A stretch of DNA of 64,000 nt, taken from Dolomedes plantarius. Taxonomy: Eukaryota; Arthropoda; Arachnida; Araneae; Dolomedidae. Positions 33,193 through 45,234 of this stretch are shown here, one piece after another. Within the stretch, counting starts at the first letter, position 1. Every line of letters begins with the position of its first letter. The stretch spans positions 105,338,315 to 105,402,314 of the forward strand of contig OU015496.1 in assembly GCA_907164885.2 (NCBI GenBank). The letters run 5' to 3'. Position numbers and translations under genes: made by a program. The notes under the pieces are model-generated. The model saw nothing but the letters and a program-made list of their open reading frames with translations, was not told where the DNA came from and made no database searches.

Positions 33193-34850
33193 CTGCTTAA
33201 AGAGATAAATAAAATGAAAGTTTTCGCATAACACAATGAAGGCGATGAGTTTCAAAACTTTCTTTATACACTGTAAGTGATTTTGGTAAATATGAAAATT
33301 ATGACACGGTTTCTCAGCAAGCAATTTTTTGCTTCAAAGGTTTGGCGCATTGGGTTTGCTAGAGATATCACTGTTAATTACTAGAACAAGGTTTTTCAAT
33401 TTGTAGTGCCACAATGGAGCTGTATCACCCCAACTTGGCGACCGTATCATGAGTGTATCATGTTCTTTACACTAACGGTAATTTTTTTTCAATTGCAGAA
33501 AACTTAAGCAGATTAACCGCATATTTTAACATTACATTTCGTAAAGAAATAGAGAGTTTTGCTACATAATTCAGCTACATCTACATGCAGGACTCTTATC
33601 TTAATCTGAAACTCTCTTGTTCGTGGAATCGGTTATATTGAACAAATTTTGCGCACTATTTTCACGATATTTGGAAGTTAATCATACGGATTTTATACAC
33701 CCAGCTGTATATTGTGGTTTTTAAATTAAAGGACATATTGAGTGAAGACCGTATAACACTTTAGAATATATCTTTAAGAAATATGTTCAATATTACATAA
33801 ATATTAAAATTCCCTTAAAACACATAAAGCAACTGCTATTTAGTATTTATTTTTGCCAGAACAAAATATGCGTGATTTAAAAAAAAAATAAAAAACTGGA
33901 AAAGGATAAAAAGGTTTTCAACATGGACTATATAAAGCATGCAAGGACCCAAGAAATAATAAAAGATCTCACACTTCAGTGCACAGAACCGCGTGTTCTA
34001 AGCGAATGCGCCGAATGCTGACAAATTTATATCAGTATTGTTCAAAAAAGAAATTGTTTCAACTACATTAGGGATTTGTAGTGATGTAAGAAACGAAATA
34101 TATCAATAAAATTTTTATTGCAAGGTTTCATGTCGTCTGTCACCTAACATAATATTTTTAGCTATATATTTACATGCGTAAAACTGAAATATGCTAAAAT
34201 ATGCAACTAGGTAGGCAAATATAATTGCATACGATCACGCGTGGTTATCAGAATCCAGATTTAAGAAATTCCTCTGTATCCTGTTTCTTTTTACAGTTAT
34301 TGTTTTACGACATGTCAGCTCTCTTCTGTTAAAAAAATGTTTTTTTCCCTATGAGATAAGTAGACATGTTTAAGCCGTATGTCATTCTATACCTTTTGCG
34401 CTATTCAATACAAAAAGGAAAAAAAAACGAAAAATTGTCATGAATTTAATTAGAGACTTGTGGATAAATCATTCAATATATTATTCTTTAATCATTTAAA
34501 AATTACAATTTTAGCAGGTAGAGTCTTATTTTGTGCGACGTCGGTAATTGAAATAAACGTTGATTTATTATAAAAAAGAAAGAAATCTTTTTTTTAATGC
34601 ATAATCTATGTTTAATGTATAAATTTCACATAAGTTTATCCTGTGTATATAGTTAACCTCAAGCGTTTATTTTAATCCGCATTTCTAATCAAGTTTTAAA
34701 GCGCCATCTTCATCACTGAAGAACGATAATGTGAAATGTCAATGACGTTTTTTGTCCAAAGCACGGTAATATTCCCTCGAATAATCTGTAATAACTCGCG
34801 TCAGGACGAAACAATCTGAAAGAAACAAGGCACAATGTTGCTCAGTAGAT
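33193..34850. other. TLR-B last intron, nothing recognised
   Basis: AT-rich and without a gene or recognisable repeat. Confidence 0.4.
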
Positions 34851-34854
34851 GAAA

Positions 34855-35430
34855 CATCACATCTCACGGTTCTCGAGTGAGGCGTGGTTCCATTTATCGG
34901 GTAATTTTAACTCGCAAAACAGCTGTATATGGGCCACTGAAAATCCCTTTTGCCACTCACCAAACACCGCTCCATGATCAAAAGTTGGTGTGTGGTGCGC
35001 AATGTCTCGGTTGAGCAACATAGACCCCATTTTCTTTGACACCACCGTGAACACCTATGTGTATCTGGACATTTTTAAACATTCGGGAATCAACTGGATC
35101 ATCGTGAGTTAACGGATGGTTACTTCCAGCAAGGAGTTACGTGTCACACATCAGCAAGGAGTATGGCGGAAATTGAGTCCTCTTCGGCCACACGGTAATT
35201 TTCAACGGGGATTTGGCCACCGGGGATGCCGGATCTGACACCGCCATACATTTGGGAAATGTCTATCAAAACAAACCTCGCACTGTGGAAGGAAAACATC
35301 CATAGTGAAATTACTGCTATTCCCATCCGATATCCTTGCCAATACGTTCAGGATCATAGAGTGCTGTGTAGAATTGTGTCTAGCAGAAAAGGGAGATCAC
35401 TTCCAGAATCGCATCTAATGCAATCGATTA
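34855..35430 (+). pseudogene. DDxD (mariner/IS630-type) transposase relic, C-terminal part
   Basis: The plus strand carries, with frame changes, a C-terminal transposase region: ELTDGYFQQGVTCHTS, SMAEIESSS, PDLTPPYIWEMSIKTNLALW and an end resembling CLAEKGDHFQNRI. Comparable transposases read YFQQDGATCHTS and PDLTPPDF (family knowledge), so both catalytic Asp positions appear lost. It lies within the last intron of TLR-B, in antisense to it. Confidence 0.65.
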
Positions 35431-35743
35431 CTCATACATCAAAGTATGTAGCGTGTTATTTTTTTCTGATTCACGTTTCTTCGTCTTAGCGAGAAATATT
35501 ACAGAATATTTGAAGCCTCTTTCGAGTGAATCACACTATTTTTTGGTGAAGCCAGAGGAAAATGAATATCTTACTAGAAGTGAATTGGGAAAGTACATGT
35601 TGTGCGACTGGCACAAATTATCTACGTTATATATTGCACACTTTGAGAGGTACTGCCTAGTTCTATGATAATCCTAACGATGAAGTATTTTCTTCATTGC
35701 TTTTATCTTAAGCAGTTCATGCTCAAAATACATGACTTTTGAT

Positions 35744-36309
35744 TAGTGATTCCTAACCGGCGGTCCGAGAGAACCCAGGAAGTCGTCCGCGAGGTCAGAA
35801 GTGATAAAAAAAAATTGGTTTCATCATTCTAAAACGACCACAAATTGAAACAACTTTTTTAAAACTGGGAACAAAAAAATTTTTAATTCCTAATTTTTTG
35901 TTGAAAGTCTAAAATTTCTATATTTCTTCCGCTTTCTGATATTGTGAGTATGAAATTCCTTATTCTGCTTAAAATTTTTCTAATATATTTTCTGTGACGC
36001 GGATTCGCAACGTCAGAGGTATTTCGCAGCATTTCAGCAATTTTACAGCTAGTAAAGCCAACGCAAGCTGAAAAATCTCGTTAATTTTTAACTTTTCTTA
36101 GGCTTTTATGTTTGATATCAAGTTTTCTTTAACAAAAAATTTGTTATTGTTATTAAGTTTATAACTTTTTATTAAAGTTGTTTATCCTAAATAGTTTGTT
36201 TATTCAGAATAATACCCCTATTTTCCTCCAAAAGGATTGGTTGGGAGATGGTCCCCGATGATATTTTTTTAATAGTGGCCCCTGGTCAACAAAAGGTTGG
36301 GAGCCACTG
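35744..36309. mobile_element. hAT-like MITE, degenerate
   Basis: The right end is the reverse complement of CAGTGGCTCCCAACCTTTTG. The left end, TAGTGATTCCTAACC, is a decayed version. The interior is AT-rich, with no coding frame and no clear target duplication. It is related in its ends to the families at 39654 and 53654. Confidence 0.5.
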
Positions 36310-36484
36310 CTACAGACAGATGAAAGTTTTTTTATGATAAATTCAACCTTATAGTTTTATTAATAAGGATGTTAGTTCATACTGTTAAACTAACTATGTA
36401 AAAATGGTTAATACCAGTGAAATAGCTGAAATTCGAGAATTTTCAATAGCATTTTTAAAAGCCTAAAAATAATTTCATTCATAC

Positions 36485-36617
36485 TCTGAAAGTAGTATGA
36501 TAATCCGCTTGCTGTTGGTGACTTCTTCCATTTCTTTTTCGAGCTCGAACATCTCTCCCGCCCTCATGTCTCTTCTCGGTTCAAAAAGAGTGTAAAAGGG
36601 TGCTACATTCTCCAGCT
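36485..36617 (-). CDS. TLR-B exon: TIR box 2 (BB loop)
   Basis: 133 bp, acceptor TCCAATTTCAG, donor GTATGA. It reads LENVAPFYTLFEPRRDMRAG, then ...SKRIIILLSE. The loop is RDMRAG where the consensus is RDxxPG. Open and in phase with its neighbours. Confidence 0.85.
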
Positions 36618-37607
36618 CTGAAATTGGAGAGATAAGAAGTAAAATTTACAAAATAAGATAATATGTCATTACCTCTAAGTTGATGAAAGAGAAAAAAAAA
36701 GAAAATAACAGTTCGAACAATTATCATAAATCATAAAATATTTGGATCTTCCCTAACTTCTTCAACAAGGTTGAAAGAAATAAAGTAAACGATAACAGTC
36801 ACAAGAACATTAAGGAAATAATATGATTTTTACCCATTACTTAAATAGTATGTATTACTATGACGCCATGTAAAAGTGTATACGTACATTTGCAGAGGAA
36901 GATAATACTACGATTGGAATTAAATGCTGTTGTAAGTCGAGTATCTATGTTGCTTACTGTTCTTTAAACTTTTTCTTTTCATTTCTTTCTAAATTCTTAA
37001 CGTTTTTATTAAAGCTCCAATAATTGTTATTTATAATAATGTTGTATCGATATTTTCTGCATTAACTTTTCAGGAAATAATTTGTACTTGCCAATTACCC
37101 CCTGTGAATATGGTCTATTGAGACGACGGCGTTTGGTTCCAGAGTATGGGAAAGTTCCAAACCAGCAGTTTGATGTGTATTTGCAGCTGCTCGAAATCGG
37201 CTTTAAACCGATTTCCAGCTCAAAATCGGTTTAAATCGGTCTAGGTTTGTTAAGCACTTGTGCTGCAAAAGATGACCGTAGTATTCAGTTGATTTTTATT
37301 AGTATCTCTATCATCGTTTACAACACGAGAAACACCTTATGAGAAATTCAGGCTTCTGTGCATAAAAATGTTTACACATGATTCTATTGTCCAAGTAATT
37401 TAAAATGAACTTCCGATTTGATCTTAAGCAATAATACTTATTTTCTAAACTTTTCATTTTCCCTAAAACAATTTTGTTTGTTTTTTATTGCTTTCTAACT
37501 CGAAAGAGAGTTACTGCACTTAGGGCTAAAGATTAGCTGTTGATGGCCGACCTTAAACTTTCTTGTTCATTTAAGACAAACTAAAGACATTAGAAAATGG
37601 AACGATT

Positions 37608-37610
<3 letters not shown>
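36618..37610. other. TLR-B intron, nothing recognised
   Basis: AT-rich intron. A short inverted motif, ATCGGTTTAAACCGATTT-like, occurs near 37196-37240 as repeated AAATCGG/CCGATTT elements. Confidence 0.4.

Positions 37611-37684
<74 letters not shown>
37611..37684. repeat. (TA)n microsatellite, about 37 repeats
   Basis: An uninterrupted TA run. Confidence 0.9.
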
Positions 37685-37689
<5 letters not shown>

Positions 37690-37929
37690 AAATGGGGAAA
37701 TCTTAATGAAATCCATCTTCTTATCAATGCCTGAAGTCAAATACTTTAACTTTTAATGGAAACGCTAAATTTTCTGTTTGAAAACACAAATACCAAACTT
37801 AATTTTATCAAGCAGAAAATTGACCAGAGATCAGGAAACATAACGTACTATTTATTTTTAAAGATAAGTGTTCTCTGTTATCCCATTTCTTCATTTCAAA
37901 TATAAAAAATTAAGTATGGAATTTTCCTC

Positions 37930-38180
37930 CAACATCTAGAGTGTTTAGCGTCGAAAGCATCCACCGCGGGAGCTTGGGTTCGAATCCCGGCAAAGGCAGA
38001 GACATTTCTGTGCAAGGGAGCAACGTTGTTTCACGAACATGGGGCTTTAATAATAAAGTAGCGAACATAAATATCGATGTGTAGTGGCGTGTGTCCTCAA
38101 GGCAAGAGTATGATGCACTAGGATAAAAAAGATTGTGTTGATGTATACGTTGAAATGAAGTCGCGCATTCAGACGAAATG
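37930..38180 (+). repeat. tRNA-derived SINE, copy 1
   Basis: B-box-like GGGTTCGAATCCCGGC at about 37977, then CAAAGGCAGAGACATTTCTG. The downstream tail matches 38846-39050. No closed cloverleaf, so not a functional tRNA gene. Confidence 0.6.
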
Positions 38181-38475
38181 ATGATGTCTGTGTGGTAATG
38201 AAACGTTGACTTTTAAGGTTGTTAAAAGAGTGTTTGAAGTTAAACATAAAAGGAATTTACATGCTTTCAATACATCTCTAACATATTTTTTAGTGGTGAT
38301 AGTTTCAAACGTTCATTACGCTTGATACGAATTCCCGCACACATTTAAACACATTTCATTGGAATATTTTGGACTTTTCTTTTCTATATTTTTCCTCGCG
38401 GCGTTGAACTTTTAGAATCGCACCAGATGCCTCATCCATTTCAAGTTACCCTTCTGAAAGATTACTGTGCATTAC

Positions 38476-38667
38476 CTGGCAAAATGAATTCCATAACCCA
38501 GTACAAATCCTCATCAGCAGATGAAACGAAAGCATCGTATGTCTTTCCTTGATCCCGGTCATTATCCCTCTTCAACCAGGTCACTCCCCGAGAGTAGAGC
38601 CAAACTTTAATGTGGTAGTGGTAACGAGAGTACATTAGCCTAGAAGTCGTCCCAAACAACAGGGTAA
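38476..38667 (-). CDS. TLR-B exon: transmembrane segment and TIR box 1
   Basis: 192 bp, acceptor GCCTCGTTTCAG, donor GTAATG. A hydrophobic stretch begun in the previous exon ends here (TLLFGTTSRLMY), followed by KVWLYSRG and the TIR box 1 TYDAFVSSADEDLYW. Length and phases are identical to TLR-A 16869-17060. Confidence 0.9.
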
Positions 38668-38845
38668 CTGAAACGAGGCACATAACAGTAACAATTATAA
38701 TTTCCAAACGGACCAAGTTTTAGAGTCAGAACATTAACTGCGAATTATTTTGATGTAGTCTATCGTTTATACTCCGGGAGGATAGAGTATTTCACGATAA
38801 TTCCCCAGGGAATGGTACATGATTACAAAACAAAATTTAAATCCT

Positions 38846-39050
38846 CAACACATCGTATAATGGTTAGCGTCTCGAGATTCCATGGTGTGGGCTCGGATTT
38901 TGAATCCCGACTAAGGCACAGACGTTTTTGTGCTGTCCCCTCATAGGGAATGATGTTGGTTCACCTGCATTGTGCTCCCGCGATAAAGAAGCCAACAAAT
39001 TCGCAGTGTAGAATGGGTTAATGTCAAAAAGACAAGTGTCTGACCCGTTA
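38846..39050 (+). repeat. tRNA-derived SINE, copy 2
   Basis: A tRNA-like 5' part (TATAATGGTTAGCGTCTCG, then GGATTTTGAATCCCGAC) leads into a tail with AGGCACAGACGTTTTTGTGC that is shared with copy 1. It lies in the intron between TLR-B exons 5 and 6. Confidence 0.65.
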
Positions 39051-39347
39051 GAAAAAAAAAATTCCTCGACACAAATAATAGTTAAGTAAAGAGGTCAACA
39101 CAAACATGCAAGGAGGATGGAGTAGAACTCTCCAAAATTCTCTGAATTTTCTTCTAGAACCATGTGTGTTTATTTTAGAAGCAAAATTGTTATCTTTTAA
39201 AAGATAACTGTTTTGCCGTTAACTGTTCTACAGTTATCTTTTAAAAGATAACTGTAAAAGATCTAAATATACCAGAGCCACATGGGTACTTTATATACTA
39301 TACGCACAACCACATCAGCATTTAAATGTCAAAATGATTGTACTTAC

Positions 39348-39489
39348 TCAAAATGCTGATCGACGCAATGACGTATATACTGATCAATGAAGGGCATAAA
39401 TCAGTTTCCTTCAATGATATGATGACTTTATTGTTGAGTAACTCCCTGGGACTGTTTGGACCACAGCGAGTTTCATTGACATCTAGTAT
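39348..39489 (-). CDS. TLR-B exon: second half of LRRCT2 and juxtamembrane region
   Basis: 142 bp, acceptor TATTATTTTCAG, donor GTAAGT. It reads ILDVNETRCGPNSPREL...LKETDLCPS, then hydrophobic ISIYVIASISIL. It starts at phase 0 after exon 4 and ends one base into a codon, as in TLR-A. Longer open sequence upstream in the same frame is intron. Confidence 0.88.
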
Positions 39490-39653
39490 CTGAAAATAAT
39501 AGCATATTCGTTTGGCTAACTCCAAAGTTAACAATGAAGAAACTGTAAAACTTACTACAGTAAAATTTTCGACCGATCCGGAAAAGATATGCCGGAGACA
39601 GTCGAGGCCGGTCAAAAGTCTAAAAGATGCGACCGCAGGGCTTTTCTTTAGAA

Positions 39654-40688
39654 CAGTGGTTCTCAGTTTTCCCATGGTCGAGAACACACTGAAAATTTCG
39701 GAGAATATGACGGGCACAACCAATGGTTTTTGTATTACCGATTATCATTATTTATATAACAGAAATATTTTTTTATTCAAAATTTTTTTTCCAGTACGTA
39801 ACCAGCCCTCTATTATTATTACAATAATTATGTGTTGACAAATAATAAAAAAAGCAGAAACAAATAAAATTTTGATTATTATTTTTTTATAAGTAGTTAC
39901 ATGGAAATAAAAATAAGTAGTATAAATGAGTTTATTATTTATAGATACTTTAAATAAAATTTAATGAGATTTTTGACTCTGAACTGAATTATCTAATTTT
40001 TCGTAATAGGGAATATAAGATGACATTCGTGTTCTCAAGCAATCGCCCAGATGTTCATCATAAAGTTAAGATCTGTGTTTTAATTTTATAATATTCATTG
40101 CCGAAAATCCAGGCTTCGCACAGATTTGTTGAACCAAAGTAAGATTTTATTTTATAGAAAGTATTTTTAAGATTAGAAATTTTTTTACGGTCAACGAGAT
40201 TTCAAAAGATCTCATCAGACACATTGGCTTTGAGTAGAATATCGTTTTGTAGATCAAAAATTTCCTATTCTATTTCTTCTACTTTTTCTTGAACAAGACT
40301 CGAAATAGATGTGTGATCAAAAATAGTTGAAGTGGAAAAAAACGAGGAGACGGTTGCGAGATGAAGTGCGTACAGGAACTAAAGTCTCTCCGCTGTAGGA
40401 CGCTATATTTTTAGCAAACGTTATACTGCGATTGGTGCAAAATGTCGTCCTATTTTTTTTTTTTGCGACAGCCAATTAAGAGTGAGAGTAGCAATCTCTC
40501 AGTGGCAAGATCACCCTACCGAATGACGACCACTGTGCAGTTGGTGGCGTGTTGTCCATTCTGTACACATTTTTACCCAACGGAGTAATTAATAAAATAT
40601 GGAAAAGAAATTTCAAAATGAAGTCGGGTGCATTCCAACACCTGCGCTGGCGCAAATGTGCCCGTAGGATCAGGGCTGAGAACCACTG
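39654..40688. mobile_element. hAT-like non-autonomous element H2, copy 1
   Basis: Ends CAGTGGTTCTCAGTTTTCCC (left) and, complementary, GGGCTGAGAACCACTG (right). The interior matches copy 2 at 53654-55312, including a CACAACCAATGGTTTTT block and one unit of the roughly 170-bp repeat that is expanded in copy 2. No clear 8-bp duplication remains. It lies in an intron of TLR-B. Confidence 0.7.
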
Positions 40689-41124
40689 AAAGGATACAAT
40701 AGACTTCGATTTAAAAGTATTTTTTGCAAATCACTTTTATAAAAAGCTTATAGGAATGGTTGCCAACGGCCTGTTAGGTTTCTGCAGAACCTCTGCATCC
40801 TTCTTGGCAAGACGGAATTAACAACGATGGGTTGAATTCAAATGTTTCGTACTATTAATAATGGTGTTTAGAACTTCATTTGATCATTAAAATGTCCGCA
40901 AAAAGCTATTCTTCACGTCCAACGTTTTTGAAAATATTTTGTTCCTTTTTTTCATCTCAAGTTTCTCATTTTTAACCAAGTCTGCTACTTTTGAAATCAT
41001 CTCTTCTAGTTCATGAATTTCCATTAAATTTAGAGAGATAAAGAAAATAGACTTTTAAAAATTTTAAAAATTGGTGTCTTAGAAGTTTACACTTCCATGC
41101 CTTGACTAGTAGCTGTCAGAAAAA
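40689..41124. other. TLR-B intron, nothing recognised
   Basis: AT-rich, non-coding. Confidence 0.4.
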
Positions 41125-41646
41125 ATGCTAAGGATCTTTAAGATATTCTCTCCTCTGACTACAAGACGGCTTTATTTAGAAGGTTATGGGGTAAAGGAAA
41201 AATATGGCATACCTGACAGGCCTCAGTTCTTGTCTAAACCAACTAAACCTCTGAAAGCTATTTTTATACAGGGAAGAATTCAGTTTACCCAGGAGGGGAA
41301 GAAGAATCCGACAAGTGACATAAAACTGATACAAATTGCATTGGGAACTATCCATACTAGTAGATATTCTCAACTTAAATGGTTACATGTCTTTACGGAT
41401 GGAACTAGACTATCACCAAAAGGAAAAGCTGGTGCCGTTGTTTTTACGGATATCTTTGTTTGCTGTGTTACCCGGGGAACCAACACTACTGACTTTGATG
41501 GGGAAGTAGAGGCTATTCAGTTAGCCATTCAACAATTATTATTAAGAAAATATTACTTTGAAATGACTGTTATCCTTTTGGATTCAATTGCTGCTCTCCA
41601 GGCAATGACTGCCTCTGAATCACCCGATTCAAGCACTACTGCTTAA
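41125..41646 (+). pseudogene. Non-LTR retrotransposon RNase H fragment
   Basis: An open frame of 173 codons contains an RNase H domain: first Asp in WLHVFTDGTRLSPKGKAGAV, Glu in TTDFDGEVEAIQLAIQQLLL, Asp in VILLDSIAALQAM. Such domains with this spacing occur at the 3' end of some LINE polyproteins in arthropods. No reverse transcriptase is nearby and the domain's C-terminal part is lost, so it is an isolated fragment in a TLR-B intron, antisense to the gene. Confidence 0.75.
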
Positions 41647-42176
41647 AATGAACACAAAAAAATAATCCGAAGGCCTACTTCTGACATTAAAATGTATTAA
41701 ATAAATCTTGAAAATGTATCGTGAGTTTCCTTAGAAGGTGGTAGAAATATACATATGAGTCTTATAAAAGTGTGCATAGATATATACATAGCTATACATA
41801 AATTTGTCAGAATTTACAGACAGTGGTGTCCAAAAGCTGAAAACAAATATTACTGTTTCTGAAGATTGGAAGAGAAACATTCTGAGGAGCAAACTCGGAG
41901 ATTTCGTTATAGTGGTTATTCGATTCGTAAGAGAACTTACACGTTCTACAAGACAGGTGTCAGTCAATTGTTTTGGTTCATAAATGTTTTTAGATATAAA
42001 TTTGTAATGTTTTAAATCCGGTGTTTACTAAAATATCCTTATCTTTAGTTCCGTATATAAAAGGAGGGTAATGACCTACGGGGATTTTTCAGAAAATACA
42101 CTGTCTTAGCAACATGTAGGTAGTCCATATGTATGTGTGGTTATCATTGGTACAAATACAACCCTCTTTCACTAAC
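41647..42176. other. TLR-B intron, nothing recognised
   Basis: No gene or known repeat. Confidence 0.4.
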
Positions 42177-42488
42177 CTTATTATGATGCAGGAACATCCA
42201 TTTCCAAAAGTCAACAGTCTCGCAATCGCACTTCCATGGGTTATTCGAAAGAGTCCAGAGGGAAATTCCTCGAGGAGGCGACTCAAAGAATCTTGTAAGA
42301 TTATTGTTGGCTAACTTCAAAACCTTCACATTTTCAGGCAAAATCAATTTCAGTACCTCCAGGCAGTTCTTTTCTAAGTTCAGATACCAAAGACTACCTA
42401 ATGCCTCTGAGTCTAGGTAGAGAGGATTGGTCAACAAGTTATCCTGCAAATCTAACTGTCGGACACGTGACGGAAAGTATGAAGGAAT
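42177..42488 (-). CDS. TLR-B exon: LRRs and first half of LRRCT2
   Basis: 312 bp, acceptor TTTCTCTTGTAG, donor GTTAGTG, phase 0 at both ends. It reads IPSYFPSRVRQLDLQDNLLT, continues through two further LRRs (LWYLNLEKNCLEVL, VKVLKLANNNLTRF), and ends NPWKCDCETVDFWKWMFLHH. This joins correctly to VDC...FTK of exon 3 and to ILDVNETRC of exon 5. No equivalent is found in TLR-A. Confidence 0.88.
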
Positions 42489-43907
42489 CTACAAGAGAAA
42501 CATAGATTTATGGTGGTGGAGTGAAACAAGCTACCTATTCAATCCTCATTCAGAATGCAGATTCGGTGCGTATCAGTTTTTCATACTAGATGTCACCCTG
42601 AATACCGTCTATGTGAAAAGACTGATTAGATGTATGGGGCAGTTCAAGTATTAAGTAAGAATTGAAGGGTAGGGGCGGGGTTCAAGCTTTACTTATTTTT
42701 TTCTGACAAGGGAGAAGGGGAGATCAGAGCAATGCTTACGTAAGACAGAAAACATGCACGCAAGAGAGTGCGCTGCGATGTGCTCCTGACTACATCAACT
42801 CCCCTGCTATCCGTATTCATATATTTATTACTTTAGTATCATACTTTTTATTTAACAAATTAATAAAACCTTTAGAACTTGTTCAATGTATTTACTGTTA
42901 ATGATTTAATATCTATGCAGTTTTACTTCGAAATAAACAGTAAATTTAATGATTTATAAATATCGTTTGGCCTCCGAAATAGCAACAAGAAATTTGTCAA
43001 ATCTAAAGTAAGCTAAAAGGGGTGTCGGAAATCTGCTTTCTTTTGCTTACAAGGGAAGGGAAGGGGCTAAAATCCCTAAAAGATGTGCATACGTAGTGCT
43101 TGAACGGCCGCTATTAGCTTATTAATGACTTAAATGCGTAGAAAACATTATCTGAAGTAACAATTTTTAAACATACATTTTTAAAAGGCATACAATATCT
43201 CTTACAAAATTATTCAAAATCAGAGAACTAAAAATCTGCGAAGTCTTTTCATCGGGGCTGCTCACATGACATCACGTCAGTGTTAGTGACATCAGAAAGT
43301 TTTTGACCACTCACGTAGCTCCATAACTGCGGCTGATCGTGTAGAGCTCTGTGATTGGTTCAGAAATTTTCGATGCCAGTAACACTGACGCTCAATGTAA
43401 AGTGAACAACCCATTTAGTATCGTACAAAGGTAATCATTACAAAGAATGAGCCAACATTATTGTACTGATAATGGAATAATATTATAATTAGTGAATATA
43501 GTTAAAAATTCTTCAAAACTCATATTAAAAATTAAATTAAATAATGAGATAAATTAACAACAAATACATTTCAGACCAAAAATAATCAGAAAATTCATAT
43601 TTGCTCTTTAACAGTTAAGACTTAAGTTTTAAACTTCGAGTATAACTTGAAGTATAAATCTAACGTATGAAAATTGCTTTCAATAAAGTTGTTTTTTTTC
43701 TCTTAATATTTAAAAAGGATTGAAATTTATTGCAATAGACAGTTAATAATCAATGATAAAATTTTAGTTTCAGAGTAAACCCTCTCTACTATATTATTTT
43801 CGACTGAATTTTGTTTTGAAAGAAATCTGGAAAGTATTCCAGATTCACTTAATTTTATCCCCCTCTTTTTCTTAATTTCAAGTTTGACAACTTTACGTAG
43901 TCACTAA
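42489..43907. other. TLR-B intron up to the assembly gap
   Basis: AT-rich. At about 43273-43390 a small inverted-repeat element has arms CGTCAGTGTTAGTGACATC and a near-complement. No gene. Confidence 0.4.
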
Positions 43908-44007
43908 NNNNNNNNNNNNNNNNNNNNNNNNNNNNNNNNNNNNNNNNNNNNNNNNNNNNNNNNNNNNNNNNNNNNNNNNNNNNNNNNNNNNNNNNNNNNN
44001 NNNNNNN
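43908..44007. other. Assembly gap (100 N)
   Basis: Exactly 100 N, a conventional placeholder for unknown length. It lies directly upstream of the gypsy element's gag, where the 5' LTR should be. Confidence 0.95.
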
Positions 44008-44195
44008 CTAGGATATAATAGATTCAAGCAGCAAAAAAAGGGGTGAGTCTATTTCCAAAAATTCTAGAAGTTATTGCTTAAAATTCTGTAGTTAAAATTC
44101 TTAAAATATTCAAAAAATTTTCAAGACCTATCGGAAATATCTTTGTTGATTTATGAGATTAGAGAGAAATCCAAAAAAATTATGATCCCGAATTC

Positions 44196-45234
44196 GTGGC
44201 TGAATTATACCAGAGTATTTTGAAGGCGAATCAGGAAGAGTTAGAAACACGAGAAGCAGAGAAATCTCGTATACATAATTGGGAAAGGGAAAAAGTCCTA
44301 CACAAGGAAAAATTGCAATGGGAGGCGGAGTTAAAAAAACACAAAACTTTAAGCCAAAGAATTGGAATTAAATTTTGAATTAGAAAAATTAAGAATCGCA
44401 CAAGGAACTTCTAGTTCTCAGTCCACCGCAGAAAGTATAAATTCGAGACCCACTGATTTAAATTTGAAAAAATTAATTCCCGAATTTAATCCGGATAAAA
44501 CGGACATTAGTTTATATTTAGTACTTTTTGAGCGATAGGTTAAACGCGCAAAAATACCTAAGGAGAATTGGGTTTCGCACCTTGTAGGACTCCTACCGAT
44601 TGATATAATTAGCGTTATAGCCAGAGAACCAGAAGAGTCCGCAGAAAATTATGATTACATAAAACAGACCCTCTTACTCCGTTACAAATTAAACCCGGAG
44701 TCTTTTCACCAGAAATTTGTATCCCATCAAAAGAATCCCTTGTCAACCTGGAAGGACTTTGCGTTCGAGTTGCGGAACTATTTACGAGAATGGCTAGATG
44801 GTTTAGAAGTCGATAATTTTGAATCTCTGAAAGATCTTTTGGTTGCTGATCAAATAAAGAGAAGGGCAAAGATGGAGGTACGCGAGCACTTCATAGATAA
44901 ATGGTCCGATATAAAAACGGAATCGGAAATGGTTGAGTTACTAGATGGGTATGACAGTGTAAGAGCAATGGGCCCAAAATTTAAAGATGCGAGGGATAGT
45001 AGGGTAGAGAGAACGCGTCCGTTCATACAAGAGAAGCCCCGGGAAAATAAGCCAAAGTTCTATCCCCCTGGTGCATCAGCTGCACATGGTACAGTAAACC
45101 GAACTAGGGCGTTTGATCGGAGAGTAAATTTAAAGTGCTTCGGTTGTGGCTCCGAAACGCACCTTCGCTCATCCTGCCCACGATTTCAGAAAAAAAACAA
45201 CGTCGGGTTCCGTAAACAATATGCAAGAAAGTGA
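44196..45234 (+). pseudogene. gag of the Gmr1-like element
   Basis: Starts MAELYQSILKANQEELE, a charged coiled-coil-like N-terminus. The frame breaks near 44375 and again at an in-frame TAG near 44536, then is open from 44740. The middle reads NPLSTWKDFAFELRNYLREW and KDLLVADQIKRRAKMEVREH, resembling SCAN/retroviral capsid C-terminal helices. The C-terminus holds the knuckle CFGCGSETHLRSSC (C-x2-C-x4-H-x4-C). SCAN domains are thought to derive from gypsy elements of the Gmr1 group, which fits. Confidence 0.8.

Noticed and set aside
37930..39050. tRNA genes suggested by GGTTCGAATCCCGG and similar B boxes
   Set aside because: No complete cloverleaf can be drawn, and the two copies share a long non-tRNA tail, as SINEs do.
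39490..39723. Long upstream extension of the LRRCT2-end exon of TLR-B
   Set aside because: A good TATTATTTTCAG acceptor lies at 39490, the TLR-A exon starts at the same codon, and the extension runs into a hAT-like element.
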